DNA of 64,000 nt, taken from the NCBI GenBank assembly GCA_015059305.1, contig SVAQ01000003.1, positions 62,001-126,000 on the forward strand, written 5' to 3'. Positions 17,846-26,793 of the stretch are shown here, in pieces (position 1 is the first letter of the stretch; every line of letters starts with the position of its first letter). Source of the DNA: Bacillota bacterium. GTDB lineage: Bacteria; Bacillota_I; Bacilli_A; RF39; UBA660. Under the pieces are notes generated by a model, which saw only the letters and a list, made by a program, of their open reading frames with translations, was not told the DNA's origin and did not search any database. A program made the translations under genes and the position numbers.

Positions 17846-19862
17846 CAGACTTCTCCTTTGCATTCAATAGATCATACACAATTATTGAATTAGATACCTC
17901 AAGAAGATTTTCAACATAATTCTTATGGTCGGTAATATAATTTTCATCAATAATAGTATTCTCATTGATTATTTTGTACTCCCCTGTTGAGTTATTGTAA
18001 TACATCATATTAGTTATAAAATCACCATTTGGAAAAGCAATAACATTATTATCTCTAATATTAAATATATCATGACCTAAAGCATATTCATTTGAAAGTC
18101 CAAACATATTTAATAAGGTTGGAGCTACATCGATCATTCCCATGTAATAATCTACTTCTCCACGGAATGTATGTTTTAATTTACTATCTTTAGTCCATAT
18201 GATAAGTGGTGTTTTTTTATTTAAATTATGAGCGAAAGCATCATATTCAACATAATCATCATCGCCCTCTTTAAATAATTCACCAGTTTTATAATCATAA
18301 TTATATAAATAATTCAATTCTTTTCGGGTTAATTTAGCATCATGATCGCCATAGAACACAAATACGGTGTTATCAAAATATTCGGAATTTTTTATATAAT
18401 TAATAAATTCTCCTAAAGCTTCATCAGCGTAATGAACACTACTCATAAAATTCCCTGCTGGCGTTCCTTTTAAATAATCTGTAGTGTGTTCTTCGACTAA
18501 CCCAGTTTCATCATTTAACTGTTTATAAGTTGTAGAAAAATCATATTCGCCATATAATTCTAAATAAGTAAATGGTGAATGGTTTGATAAAGTAATAATA
18601 GTTCCCATGTAATTTGGATAATTTTGTTCTATTTGTTCTAAAATGGGAATTGCTTGTTTAAAGAATAATTTATCATTTATACCTAAGTTTATAACATCAT
18701 TTTCTGTATAATTAAATGATTCTTCAAAATACATCCCTTGGTACCCTAAAGAAGGATGGGCTTTATTCCGATTCCACATTGAAGCTAAATTTCCATGCAT
18801 ACTATATGTATAATACCCTTGTTCAGTTAAATACTTTGGTATTGTATTATACATACGATCATAGTAACTAGTAAAAACAGGACCTGAAGCCGCAGGCATT
18901 AAACTAGATAATAAAGTAAACTCTGTATCTGACGATGTACCTGTAGAAACTTGAGGATAAAAATTAGAAAAGAACAAACCTTCTTTAGCTAAAGCATTTA
19001 TGTTTGGAGTAAGTTCTAAACCATTAAATTCTTGTTCCATTAAGAAAGTTTGGATACTTTCCATATGCACGAAAACAATGTTTTTGCCCTTTAATATACC
19101 CGTATATTTATTTTCACTCTTATATTCTTGACTTTCTTCGCTTGCAAAATAATTTTTAAATAATTCTTGAGCTTCCTCAAAGCCAAATAAACTACTTAAC
19201 TTGGGCCTTAATGTTTGAAACAAATCATTTCCTTCATACATTAAAATTCCCCATCTTTCAACAATAAAGCTACGATTCCATAGTTTAGCTAATCTTGAAT
19301 AATCCTGCTTTTCAGCTTTTAGAAAACTATATCCTAAAAGAACAAAACCAGTAATTAATGTCACTAAGAACATTGCTTTACCATTTTCTACTTTTCCCAT
19401 AAAATTATAATAAGATGATTTATTTAGTTTTTTATGGATTAAATAAAAAATTGTTGGAAAAATCAAAAAAATAAAATATGAAATACTTAATTTTTCCCAA
19501 ATAGATCCCGTTACAGTTTCTGCCTGAGATAGTGTAGCTAACTCACCAAAAGATGCAAACGAAGTATAAAATATATAATAAATAGAATTCACTATTTCTA
19601 TTAATGTAAAAATACATAACCAAGTAAAAAAATACTTAAATTGGTTTTTTCCTTTAATAAAGTAACCTATTCCCCCAATTAAGCATATAATACCTAAATC
19701 AGTTATAAATGGATACCACGAAGATACCCCAGTAGTAAAACGTCTCACTAATATAGTACCAATTGCAGATAATAATACATACGAGATAAATAATCTATTT
19801 GAGACTATATATTCAATAATTTTTCTCTTACTTTTTTTATATATATTCAAAAACTTCTTCAA
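17838..19862 (-). CDS. LTA synthase family sulfatase (lipoteichoic-acid-synthase-like)
   Basis: 674 aa. Five N-terminal membrane helices (about 20-180) precede an extracellular sulfatase-fold domain (about 260-640). Metal and catalytic residues can be matched: Glu in VFVHMESIQTF, the Thr nucleophile region STGTSSDTEFTLLSS, YSMHGN, and Asp-His in FVFYGDHDAKL. Such enzymes polymerise glycerol phosphate from phosphatidylglycerol or modify related glycolipids. First gene of a three-gene unit with a small anchored protein and an LCP ligase. LtaS-type polymerase or phosphoglycerol transferase activity cannot be separated by sequence alone. Confidence 0.92.
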   Translation of the reverse strand: MKKFLNIYKKSKRKIIEYIVSNRLFISYVLLSAIGTILVRRFTTGVSSWYPFITDLGIICLIGGIGYFIKGKNQFKYFFTWLCIFTLIEIVNSIYYIFYTSFASFGELATLSQAETVTGSIWEKLSISYFIFLIFPTIFYLIHKKLNKSSYYNFMGKVENGKAMFLVTLITGFVLLGYSFLKAEKQDYSRLAKLWNRSFIVERWGILMYEGNDLFQTLRPKLSSLFGFEEAQELFKNYFASEESQEYKSENKYTGILKGKNIVFVHMESIQTFLMEQEFNGLELTPNINALAKEGLFFSNFYPQVSTGTSSDTEFTLLSSLMPAASGPVFTSYYDRMYNTIPKYLTEQGYYTYSMHGNLASMWNRNKAHPSLGYQGMYFEESFNYTENDVINLGINDKLFFKQAIPILEQIEQNYPNYMGTIITLSNHSPFTYLELYGEYDFSTTYKQLNDETGLVEEHTTDYLKGTPAGNFMSSVHYADEALGEFINYIKNSEYFDNTVFVFYGDHDAKLTRKELNYLYNYDYKTGELFKEGDDDYVEYDAFAHNLNKKTPLIIWTKDSKLKHTFRGEVDYYMGMIDVAPTLLNMFGLSNEYALGHDIFNIRDNNVIAFPNGDFITNMMYYNNSTGEYKIINENTIIDENYITDHKNYVENLLEVSNSIIVYDLLNAKEKSDE

Positions 19863-19921
19863 TTTTTATTCCCTTCTTACAGGTTTATTATATCAATATA
19901 TTATTTTTTTAGCAATTATAG

Positions 19922-19951
19922 TTGCAAATTTAATATTATTTATGTTAAAAT
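19922..19951 (+). promoter_or_regulatory. Promoter of tRNA-Gly(GCC)
   Basis: TTGCAA (19922-19927), 18-bp spacer, TAAAAT (19946-19951), ending 10 bp before the tRNA. Confidence 0.6.
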
Positions 19952-19961
19952 GTATTCACGT

Positions 19962-20036
19962 GCAGGTGTAGTACAGCGGTTAGTATGCGGCCTTGCCAAG
20001 GCTGAGACGGCGGTTCGATTCCGCTCACTTGCTCCA
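19962..20036 (+). tRNA. tRNA-Gly (anticodon GCC)
   Basis: Full cloverleaf: acceptor arms GCAGGTG and CACTTGC, anticodon loop TTGCCAA giving GCC, T-arm GGCGGTTCGATTCCGCT, discriminator U and an encoded CCA end. U73 fits bacterial tRNA-Gly. It stands alone with its own promoter and a possible terminator. Confidence 0.97.
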
Positions 20037-20045
20037 TAAAAAAAT

Positions 20046-20074
20046 AAAAGTATGCTGAAAGGTGTACTTTTTTT
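20046..20074 (+). terminator. Terminator after tRNA-Gly(GCC)
   Basis: AAAAGTA and TACTTTT pair across a 12-nt loop and are followed by a T run. AT-rich but well placed just after the tRNA. Confidence 0.5.
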
Positions 20075-20105
20075 ATTTCTAAAAATTTTAAAACTTAAGC
20101 TAAAT

Positions 20106-20134
20106 TTGCAATACAACTTAAAATTATATATAAT
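20106..20134 (+). promoter_or_regulatory. Promoter of the GNAT-like gene
   Basis: TTGCAA (20106-20111), 17-bp spacer, TATAAT (20129-20134). AAGGAG precedes the ATG by about 6 bp. Confidence 0.7.
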
Positions 20135-20156
20135 TTCTTTAAGTAAGGAGTAGCTA

Positions 20157-20849
20157 ATGGGAAAACTAGAAAACTTAGAATCAGGAGATAAGCTTTTATA
20201 TTCAGAAGGATTTTTTTCAGGCGATTATAATCAAGATTTGTATTTAAAAAAAGCTAATGATGATGGATCTAATCGACCTAAATATTATATTAGCGTGCAC
20301 TCGATTATAGATGGTAAACTTGTTCAACAAGGGTATATTTATTTCTTTCTTGATTACGAAGCAAAAACTAGTCACTTTATTGGGGTTAAAGTTGATGAAC
20401 AATTTCGCAATTTAAATATAGGATCATTTTTGGTAGCAAGTTGGATTGATCTTTGTTTAAATAATGGCTATGACTTTTTAGGTGTCAATCCTAAACAAAG
20501 AAAACCTTTTTTATTATATTTACTTAAAACTTATGGATTTGAAATTATGGATAAATCTCTATATTTAACAAGACCAGATGTAATCTCTATTTATAGAAGT
20601 TCAGATTTTACAAATAAAAATAAATACCTGCTTTTTAAAGATAAAAAACACGAAAAAACTTTTGAAGGTACTAATATATTTCGTGCGGATAATTATAGTA
20701 TCATTCATCATCCAACTGATATGATTCATTTGGATGACGTTATTCTGCCCCTTCAAAACATGAAAAGAAACGCAGTTGACTATGAACTGCTCGACCAGGA
20801 ATTAGCTGAAGCTAAAGTTGAAGATGTATTATCTAAACACAAAAGATAA
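20157..20849 (+). CDS. GNAT-fold acetyltransferase-like protein
   Basis: 230 aa, soluble. The central part (about 75-130) reads HFIGVKVDEQFRNLNIGSFLVASWIDLCLNNGY, which fits the GNAT beta4-alpha3 acetyl-CoA-binding element (a Q/R-x-x-G/N-x-G/A variant: QFRNLNIGS). It is followed by KPFLLYLLKTYGFEI as in the GNAT beta5/alpha4 region. The C-terminal 80 residues are unassigned. The substrate is unknown. It has its own promoter and lies convergent with the ligase/ku pair, 5 bp from the ligase stop. Confidence 0.72.
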   Translation: MGKLENLESGDKLLYSEGFFSGDYNQDLYLKKANDDGSNRPKYYISVHSIIDGKLVQQGYIYFFLDYEAKTSHFIGVKVDEQFRNLNIGSFLVASWIDLCLNNGYDFLGVNPKQRKPFLLYLLKTYGFEIMDKSLYLTRPDVISIYRSSDFTNKNKYLLFKDKKHEKTFEGTNIFRADNYSIIHHPTDMIHLDDVILPLQNMKRNAVDYELLDQELAEAKVEDVLSKHKR

Positions 20850-20854
20850 ACTAT

Positions 20855-21748
20855 TTATTTATTTTTTATAACAGGCTGGCGCAATTGGTTATTTAAGGTT
20901 CGTTCTAGATATTTTACTTTACAAGTTTGCTCAGGTTTTATATAAGTTACTTTATTATTATCAAAATTTACAAAAGGATTTTTTAATAACTCCTTTTGTT
21001 TTTTTATTTTTTTATACAAACTAGTTTTTTTACCTAAAGTTGCTTTACCTACATAATTAAGTTTTTTATTAATATATTCTCCCAAAAGCACAGATATAAC
21101 AAAATTCTCAGGCTTATCTACATAACCGCCAATATAAAAATTCCCTTCTTGTAGATTTTTAATCTTTAACCAATTATCAGTCCTCGTACTAATCTCGTAA
21201 ATACTGTCTTTTTTCTTAGCGACTATCCCCTCAAGATTTAGATGTTTGACATTTTTAAAAAGATGCACGCCTTCCCTTTCAATATATTTTGTTTTAATAA
21301 AAACATCACTATCATCAAAGTTATTTAAAACCTTTTTTCTTTCACTTAACGAATAATTAGTAAGATCTTCATTGTCATATAATAGATCAAAACAAACAAA
21401 TACAACCGGATTAATACTTGCTTGATAGTTAATTTTATCTTTACGTTTTAAATGTACACGCTTTTGTAATGCAGAAAAAGATGGTACGCCGTTTTCCATT
21501 AAAACTATTTCACCATCAAAAATGGTATTTCTTTTAACTAACTTACATAGTTTCTGCAACTCAGGATATAAAAATGTTATCTCAATATTTCTACGACTAT
21601 ATAATTTTACGCTAGATGGACTAACAAATGCTATAGTACGAATACCATCAAATTTAACTTCGTAAAAATATTCATCTGAATCAAATGGTTTATCTATCTC
21701 TCCTAAAAGCATTGGGCTCCAACTTCTATCATTCCATATATCTTTCAT
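20855..21748 (-). CDS. ATP-dependent DNA ligase, LigD-type ligase domain only
   Basis: 297 aa. Nucleotidyltransferase motifs in order: motif I with the adenylated Lys (YEVKFDGIRT), KLYSRRN, FDGEIVLMENG, VFVCFDLLY, motif IV LEGIVAKKKDS and motif V WLKIKN. An OB-fold region follows (FYIGGYVDKPENFVISVLLGEY). This matches the ligase module of bacterial LigD; the polymerase/primase and 3'-phosphoesterase modules are absent. Its ATG overlaps the ku stop (ATGA), so the two are co-translated. It should seal double-strand breaks held by Ku. Confidence 0.93.
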   Translation of the reverse strand: MKDIWNDRSWSPMLLGEIDKPFDSDEYFYEVKFDGIRTIAFVSPSSVKLYSRRNIEITFLYPELQKLCKLVKRNTIFDGEIVLMENGVPSFSALQKRVHLKRKDKINYQASINPVVFVCFDLLYDNEDLTNYSLSERKKVLNNFDDSDVFIKTKYIEREGVHLFKNVKHLNLEGIVAKKKDSIYEISTRTDNWLKIKNLQEGNFYIGGYVDKPENFVISVLLGEYINKKLNYVGKATLGKKTSLYKKIKKQKELLKNPFVNFDNNKVTYIKPEQTCKVKYLERTLNNQLRQPVIKNK

Positions 21749-22491
21749 TTCTTTTTTAAACTCTTTTCTAGTGCATCTAATAAATCATTAACTTGTTGTT
21801 TTGGTTTTCTTTTTTTAGTCTTAATATCTTTTCCATCAAGTTTATCTTCTATAGCATTTTTGATATTTTCTTGATATTCATCTTTGTATTCTTCTGGTTT
21901 AAATTTATCAGTAAGACTATCAATCAGTTTAATTGCTAAATTTAATTCTTTCTCATTACTTTTTAGAGATAGTTCGTTATCTGGCACATTAACTTCTTCA
22001 TCAAAATATAAAGTAGTTAAAATTATTCCATCTTTTGCGAATCTCAAAATGCAATAATAAAATTTGCTACCTAATATCGTTTTGGCTAAAGCAACTTTTT
22101 TTGTCTTTTTAAGGGCTTCACAAAATAATGCATAAGACTTAGATTTGTTTTCCGTTTTTAAAAAATAACTTTTTTCAAAATAAAAGGGATCAACTTCACT
22201 AATATTAATGAAAGATACTACATCAATTTCCTTATCATTATCAAGTTTTAATTTATTAAGTTCTTCCTTTTCAAATACTAAATAACTATCTTTTTCATAT
22301 TCATAACCTTTGACTATATCTTTTTCCTTAACATCTACCTTACAATGCGGACAATATTTAATATATTTAATTCTTTTTTTACATTTATCATGCAGTTGAT
22401 TAAACGATGTATCATTATCTTTAATAATCGGGTTCATAACTACCGGAATATTAACTAAAGCAAAAGATATATTACTATGCATATTAGCCAT
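21745..22491 (-). CDS. ku: Bacterial Ku, non-homologous end-joining protein
   Basis: About 248 aa from the ATG at 22489-22491, which has GGTGAT at proper spacing; a GTG eight codons upstream lacks one. The start reads MANMHSNISFALVNIPVVMNP, then FNQLHDKCKKRIKYIKYCPHC, KGYEYEKDSYLVFEKEEL and DVVSFINISEVDPFYFEKSYFL, the standard Ku core-domain signatures. It ends with VNDLLDALEKSLKKK, the usual C-terminal tail that recruits the ligase. Forms the homodimeric ring on DNA ends; paired with the downstream ligase. Confidence 0.95.
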   Translation of the reverse strand: MANMHSNISFALVNIPVVMNPIIKDNDTSFNQLHDKCKKRIKYIKYCPHCKVDVKEKDIVKGYEYEKDSYLVFEKEELNKLKLDNDKEIDVVSFINISEVDPFYFEKSYFLKTENKSKSYALFCEALKKTKKVALAKTILGSKFYYCILRFAKDGIILTTLYFDEEVNVPDNELSLKSNEKELNLAIKLIDSLTDKFKPEEYKDEYQENIKNAIEDKLDGKDIKTKKRKPKQQVNDLLDALEKSLKKK

Positions 22492-22555
22492 AAAATCACC
22501 ATTAATATTATTCACTTATTTAAAAAAAATATTAATTCTATATAAAGTCCATCAA

Positions 22556-22583
22556 TTGCAAATTTAAAATTTTAGAGTATAAT
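22556..22583 (+). promoter_or_regulatory. Promoter of the transglutaminase-like gene, possibly shared -35 with ku
   Basis: TTGCAA (22556-22561), 16-bp spacer, TATAAT (22578-22583). TTGCAA is its own reverse complement and could also act as a -35 box for ku on the other strand. Confidence 0.6.
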
Positions 22584-22607
22584 TGAACTATGAAAAGGAT
22601 GATATTA

Positions 22608-23150
22608 ATGCAAGAAGTACAAGAATTATATAAAAAAATGAGCGAATTCGAATATGGCTGGATTGATAAAACTGGTTATAAGTATGTTAATAAAATTGCA
22701 AAAAATAAATTTATAACGGATTATTATTTACAAAAACCTAAAGATTTAGAAAAAAATAAAATTGGAATTTGCTGGGATCAAGTAGAATATGAAAGATCAT
22801 TTTTTGAGAAAAACGGGATTTCATTTAAAACAATCTTTATTATCTATGATGATGGAGTAAAATATCCCAATCATACTTTTTTAATATTTAAAGAAAACCA
22901 AAAATACTATTGGTTTGAAAACACTTATGCAGATGTCAAAGGAATATTAGAATTTGATAGTCTCCAAGAATGTTTATCGAAAGTAAAAAAAGAATTTATG
23001 AAAGAAACTCATCTTGAGGAAATTGGCGATAGATTATACTATTATGTATATGATAAACCTAAATATGGCATAGGAGCACTTGATTTTATTACTCACTGTC
23101 AAAACGGAATTAAAGCTGATCTTGATTTAAAAAATATTGATATATGGTAA
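22608..23150 (+). CDS. Transglutaminase-like (papain-fold) protein
   Basis: 180 aa from the ATG at 22608, which follows AAAGGATGAT; the earlier in-frame ATG at 22590 lies only 7 bp after the -10 box. A Cys/His/acid arrangement of transglutaminase-like cysteine proteases is visible: GICWDQVEYERSFFEKNGI (Cys), YPNHTFLIFKE (His) and YYWFENTYAD (polar third residue). Cytoplasmic, with no signal peptide. Similar small proteins occur in Bacilli without known substrate. It is divergent from ku and ends at a bidirectional terminator. Confidence 0.7.
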   Translation: MQEVQELYKKMSEFEYGWIDKTGYKYVNKIAKNKFITDYYLQKPKDLEKNKIGICWDQVEYERSFFEKNGISFKTIFIIYDDGVKYPNHTFLIFKENQKYYWFENTYADVKGILEFDSLQECLSKVKKEFMKETHLEEIGDRLYYYVYDKPKYGIGALDFITHCQNGIKADLDLKNIDIW

Positions 23151-23181
23151 AAAAAGTTCTAGAGATTTTCTAGAACTTTTT
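23151..23181. terminator. Bidirectional terminator
   Basis: AAAAAGTTCTAGA-gattt-TCTAGAACTTTTT is a perfect long hairpin between convergent genes, with A and T runs on both sides. Confidence 0.9.
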
Positions 23182-24212
23182 CAGTTTTTAATTTGATTAC
23201 GAATCTTTGCTAGCATTTCATCATGCGCATTATCATTAATTTCTAATACTATAGCGTATACTAAATAATATTCCCTTAGGAGTAATTCGTTTAAATTTGT
23301 TTCATCGAGATTAGAAAAATCCTCCAAATAATTTTTTAACCCCATAATTTGCTCTAATAATATATTTCCCTCTTTGGTTCTACGATAAGAACCATATTTA
23401 GCTAAAATAAATATATATATTATTAATCCCCACGGAAAACAAAATACAGAGGGCAGCATAAAAAGAATATATATTCCAATTATAATTAAACCAATAACAA
23501 TATTTTTTTCAAAAATAAAAAAACCAAAGCCAACTAAGACATAAGTCAAAAGAATGGATATCACAGGCAATAAAAACATAGTTATTAAAGTCGAAGTTTT
23601 GTTATTATTCTTTATATAACCCTTTTCTTGTGATTCATTTATTATAGCCTTTTTATAAAGAGCTAATAGAGAGCTATCTTTAAAACCTGATTCTACATAC
23701 CTTAATATTAATTTATCAGATTCTAGTAGTTTACTTTTATCTTTATTTATTACTATATATTTATTATCTATTTCTTTAATATATCCATCTAAAGTTAATT
23801 TTAAAACATGTGCCGGAATATCACGTTCAAAATTAATTTCCAAATCCACTAAAAAAGATGCTATACCGGGTGATATATCAGATAAATCATCACGAAAATA
23901 TTCTATATTAAATTTTGGATGCACCTTATGCTTTAAATTAGAAAGGTTATGAAAAAATTTAATTGTAAAGTAACTTGCAATAATTAATGTAAATGGATTT
24001 AAAAAAATTTGTACCAAAAAAACCAAAATGGCTATTACAATTATATTCCAACCATCTTTAGTATGTTGAACATCGTATATTATATTTTGCAAATCAACTG
24101 CACTATTTATTTCTAAAATTTGAAAAGTGTTATATAAACAAAATACAAAAATAGCTATCATTATAATAGCTATTATTATTGAATTAGTTTTATTTTTAAA
24201 AACTTTAGTCAT
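23181..24212 (-). CDS. DUF2207-like membrane protein
   Basis: 343 aa. Two N-terminal helices (about 12-30, 58-85), a soluble winged-helix-like segment (about 100-180; YFRDDLSDISPGIASFLVDLEINFERDIPAHVLKLTLDGYI), a hydrophobic hairpin (about 210-275), and a C-terminal part KEGNILLEQIMGLKNYLEDFSNL...LLREYYLVYAIVLEI. That end matches the C-terminal half of DUF2207 (YciQ-like) proteins, but the extracellular N-terminal DUF2207 domain is missing. Its gene ends in UGA and starts 1 bp after the next gene's stop. Function unknown. Confidence 0.7.
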   Translation of the reverse strand: MTKVFKNKTNSIIIAIIMIAIFVFCLYNTFQILEINSAVDLQNIIYDVQHTKDGWNIIVIAILVFLVQIFLNPFTLIIASYFTIKFFHNLSNLKHKVHPKFNIEYFRDDLSDISPGIASFLVDLEINFERDIPAHVLKLTLDGYIKEIDNKYIVINKDKSKLLESDKLILRYVESGFKDSSLLALYKKAIINESQEKGYIKNNNKTSTLITMFLLPVISILLTYVLVGFGFFIFEKNIVIGLIIIGIYILFMLPSVFCFPWGLIIYIFILAKYGSYRRTKEGNILLEQIMGLKNYLEDFSNLDETNLNELLLREYYLVYAIVLEINDNAHDEMLAKIRNQIKN

Positions 24213-24213
24213 T

Positions 24214-25191
24214 TTACACTCTTACGATTTTAGATTTACCATCTTCATAAACTGATCTTCTTATGGCATTTTTCATTTTATTTACAAAATCCAATTCATT
24301 TTCTAATAAATAATCAGCATAAATAATAAAATAATTATCCCGATCTTGATAGATGTAAGCCAAACGGCCTTTTTCTTTATCCATTTTATTTAAAGATTTT
24401 ATAATTGTAAAATCATATCCATTTATATTTTCTTTTTTATCAGATACATATTTAAATTCATTTAAAGCTAAGTCATTTTTTATAAGATCAATAAAATCAC
24501 TTATATCTTTTGCAGATTCTTTATAATACCCTTCAATATATTCATGATTTTCTAAACTACGAGCAGAAAATAAATATTTACTATTTCTTAAATAAGCTTT
24601 ATTTTGGTAAAATTCCCTAAACATAGTTTTTGGAAACTGAATAGTAATATTATATTTAGTTAAATATACATGATTTTCATCGTTATGAATTCTTCCTGTC
24701 TTAAATTTAACATCTCTTTCTATTAAGGAATTATAAAATTTATAAAAATTTTCTGAGTTAAATGATACATCAAAAGAAGTTTTTTTCTTCAATTTAACAA
24801 CAATTTTTGCATTGGGAATATAAGTTACTTTAGCTATATTACTAAATTTAGTATTTAATTCTTTTCTAAATAACCTTTCAACTTTAATATCTTCACCAGT
24901 TATAGTAACACCTTTATATTTACATAAAGAGTATATAACTACCAATAAACATTCTAAACTAAGAATACAGTATGCAAGCACATGATTTAAATTAATTGCA
25001 AAATAGATACAAAATAGTGCCATAATAATTGTTGACATATAGACAACCGTTTTTATCCATTTTTGGTAGTATACACAGTAATTTTCTTTGTCGTTAAGCG
25101 CATAGTTGAATTCTGGCTTTAAAAACAATATTATTGTATTAATAATAAGAAATATCACCGCACATACTATACATATTACACTTTTTACCAT
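24214..25191 (-). CDS. Hypothetical membrane protein with PH-like segment
   Basis: 325 aa. Three N-terminal helices (about 4-28, 47-68, 71-92) precede a strand-rich section (GVTITGEDIKVERLFRKELNTKFSNIAKVTYIPNAKIVVKLKKKTSFDVSF) that resembles a bacterial PH domain. The C-terminal half is soluble and unassigned. The gene lies between a small anchored protein and the DUF2207-like protein, closely spaced, so the three are probably one operon. I do not recognise a named family. Confidence 0.6.
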   Translation of the reverse strand: MVKSVICIVCAVIFLIINTIILFLKPEFNYALNDKENYCVYYQKWIKTVVYMSTIIMALFCIYFAINLNHVLAYCILSLECLLVVIYSLCKYKGVTITGEDIKVERLFRKELNTKFSNIAKVTYIPNAKIVVKLKKKTSFDVSFNSENFYKFYNSLIERDVKFKTGRIHNDENHVYLTKYNITIQFPKTMFREFYQNKAYLRNSKYLFSARSLENHEYIEGYYKESAKDISDFIDLIKNDLALNEFKYVSDKKENINGYDFTIIKSLNKMDKEKGRLAYIYQDRDNYFIIYADYLLENELDFVNKMKNAIRRSVYEDGKSKIVRV

Positions 25192-25204
25192 ACAAATTCC
25201 TTTC

Positions 25205-25549
25205 TTATACTAGTTGTAACATAATGCAATCTTCCTCAGTAAAACAAACATTTGTTGATTCATTAAGTTTCACTTCAATTTCAGTAACATTTTTACCATC
25301 TACTAATAAATAGTCACTTGCATTTAATACAATTGCATTTTTAACTGTTGAAACTACCCAAAAACTTACCTTATCTACTACTATTACGTCATCTACTTTA
25401 ACTGTATCATATTCATTTTTTTGAGCTTTATAAGTCACAACTAATTTATCAAAAGAAACATCCTTCGACTGATTATAAACAAATACTACTATTGCTACTA
25501 AAAGTAAAACAACAGCTGTAATCAGAGGGATTAACTTACCCTTATCCAT
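25205..25549 (-). CDS. Hypothetical single-pass membrane protein, 114 aa
   Basis: One N-terminal helix (about 7-25, LIPLITAVVLLLVAIVVFVY) and an outside domain of about 85 residues with alternating strands (KLVVTYKAQKNEYDTVKVDDVIVVDKVSFWVV) and two Cys near the end (VCFTEEDC). Starts the small three-gene membrane operon, 13 bp before the next gene. No known family. Confidence 0.55.
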   Translation of the reverse strand: MDKGKLIPLITAVVLLLVAIVVFVYNQSKDVSFDKLVVTYKAQKNEYDTVKVDDVIVVDKVSFWVVSTVKNAIVLNASDYLLVDGKNVTEIEVKLNESTNVCFTEEDCIMLQLV

Positions 25550-25602
25550 CTAATCATACCCTTCCTAGTATAATTATAGGATAAAAAAGAAAATTAGTAA
25601 AG

Positions 25603-25627
25603 AAAAAAGAATCCTTGATTAGGATTC
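25603..25627 (-). terminator. Terminator of the lipoprotein gene
   Basis: Minus strand GAATCC-taatcaa-GGATTC followed by six U; overlaps the stop codon at 25619. Confidence 0.8.
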
Positions 25628-26161
25628 ATAATTATATACACCATGTAACTTTTCTAAGTCTGATCTTGATAATGAACTTATAGTCCAACCATTAGAGGTT
25701 TTTACTACATAAAAGTCTATTGTATACTCTACTGTATCTACAACATTTTTCATTTCATTAAGTTTATATTTAATAAATTTTTCTACATCATATATCCCAT
25801 CATCATTATTAAATTCCTCAGGATTATTTGCTAGATACTGAGAAGCATCATTTTGTACTTTATATAAATCATATACCGTTATTTGAGCTTTAACCGTAGC
25901 TTCGTCTCCATCATATTCTTCTTCAACAATTTCATATTTTAAATCTGTATATTGTTTTTTGAAGATTGACTCATATATATCACGATTTTCATTATTTAAA
26001 TTTTCACCTTCAATAATTGCATTCATATCTAAAAGAACTTCTTCATCTAAGGCATTATACTTATTTAAATATTTTTCTACAGCCATGCTAGCAGTATCTT
26101 TACAACCACTTAATGTTAATATCATTACTAAAATAATTATTATATTTAATATTTTTTTCAT
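25619..26161 (-). CDS. Putative lipoprotein, 180 aa
   Basis: A type II signal peptide with lipobox LTLSGC (Cys at about 20) is followed by a domain of about 160 residues that resembles NTF2-like/DUF5105-type lipoprotein domains: a helical first half (MAVEKYLNKYNALDEEVLLDM), then strands in KYEIVEEEYDGDEATVKAQITVYD and VEYTIDFYVVKTSNGWTISSL. It should sit on the outer face of the membrane. Co-directional with neighbours but with its own terminator. Function unknown. Confidence 0.72.
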   Translation of the reverse strand: MKKILNIIIILVMILTLSGCKDTASMAVEKYLNKYNALDEEVLLDMNAIIEGENLNNENRDIYESIFKKQYTDLKYEIVEEEYDGDEATVKAQITVYDLYKVQNDASQYLANNPEEFNNDDGIYDVEKFIKYKLNEMKNVVDTVEYTIDFYVVKTSNGWTISSLSRSDLEKLHGVYNYES

Positions 26162-26198
26162 ACAACCTCCATTAATAGTATAGTCAAATATAAGAAGT

Positions 26199-26792
26199 TT
26201 ATACGAGTTTGTAACTTTTCTTTATTAAATCATAAATGTTTTTTTCTAATATTGTAAGCGGCATATCTATCTTTTTATTCATACATTTAATCATTTTTTC
26301 TATATCATTTTCTGCTTTTTGAAACCATTCATAATATAAATACTTTATTTTATCTTCATTTTTAGTATGATAAAGATTATTAAGTTCTACTTTAATTGTC
26401 TTTCTAATTTCTTCATTAATTCTTAAATCTTTATTACTTTGATTTTCACTCAAAATTTCATAATTTACTTTTATATTTTTCAAAGTATCTACTTTCGTAT
26501 TTAATCTTAATTCATCCTCCAGTAACAAAGAACTTTTATAAAGGCTATTTCCATCTTTATCAAATTCTATTGCTATATAAGTATAAGAATCGGTAAAAAG
26601 CAAAGCGTTTCCATCTTTTAATATACTTAAATCATTTAATTTGATATTATAGCTTATAAAATCAGAAACTACTTTTGAAGAAACCTTATATACCATTAAC
26701 GATAAATTACTTTCAATTTCATCAGTGTCTAACCAATCATAAAACATATAATAACTATCTAAAAAATTTAATTTCAACTTATTAATTTTCAT
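26199..26792 (-). CDS. Hypothetical protein resembling DUF3603
   Basis: About 197 aa from the ATG at 26790-26792, preceded by AAAGGGGAT; the frame is open five codons further but that would overlap the upstream gene. Features: LDSYYMFYDWLDTDEIESN, then LLFTDSYTYIAIEFDKDGNSLYKSSLLLEDELRLN, a C-terminal helical part with IKYLYYEWFQKAENDIEKM. This outline agrees with DUF3603 proteins of Bacillota. Cytoplasmic. No function known. Confidence 0.6.
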   Translation of the reverse strand: MKINKLKLNFLDSYYMFYDWLDTDEIESNLSLMVYKVSSKVVSDFISYNIKLNDLSILKDGNALLFTDSYTYIAIEFDKDGNSLYKSSLLLEDELRLNTKVDTLKNIKVNYEILSENQSNKDLRINEEIRKTIKVELNNLYHTKNEDKIKYLYYEWFQKAENDIEKMIKCMNKKIDMPLTILEKNIYDLIKKSYKLV

Positions 26793-26793
26793 A

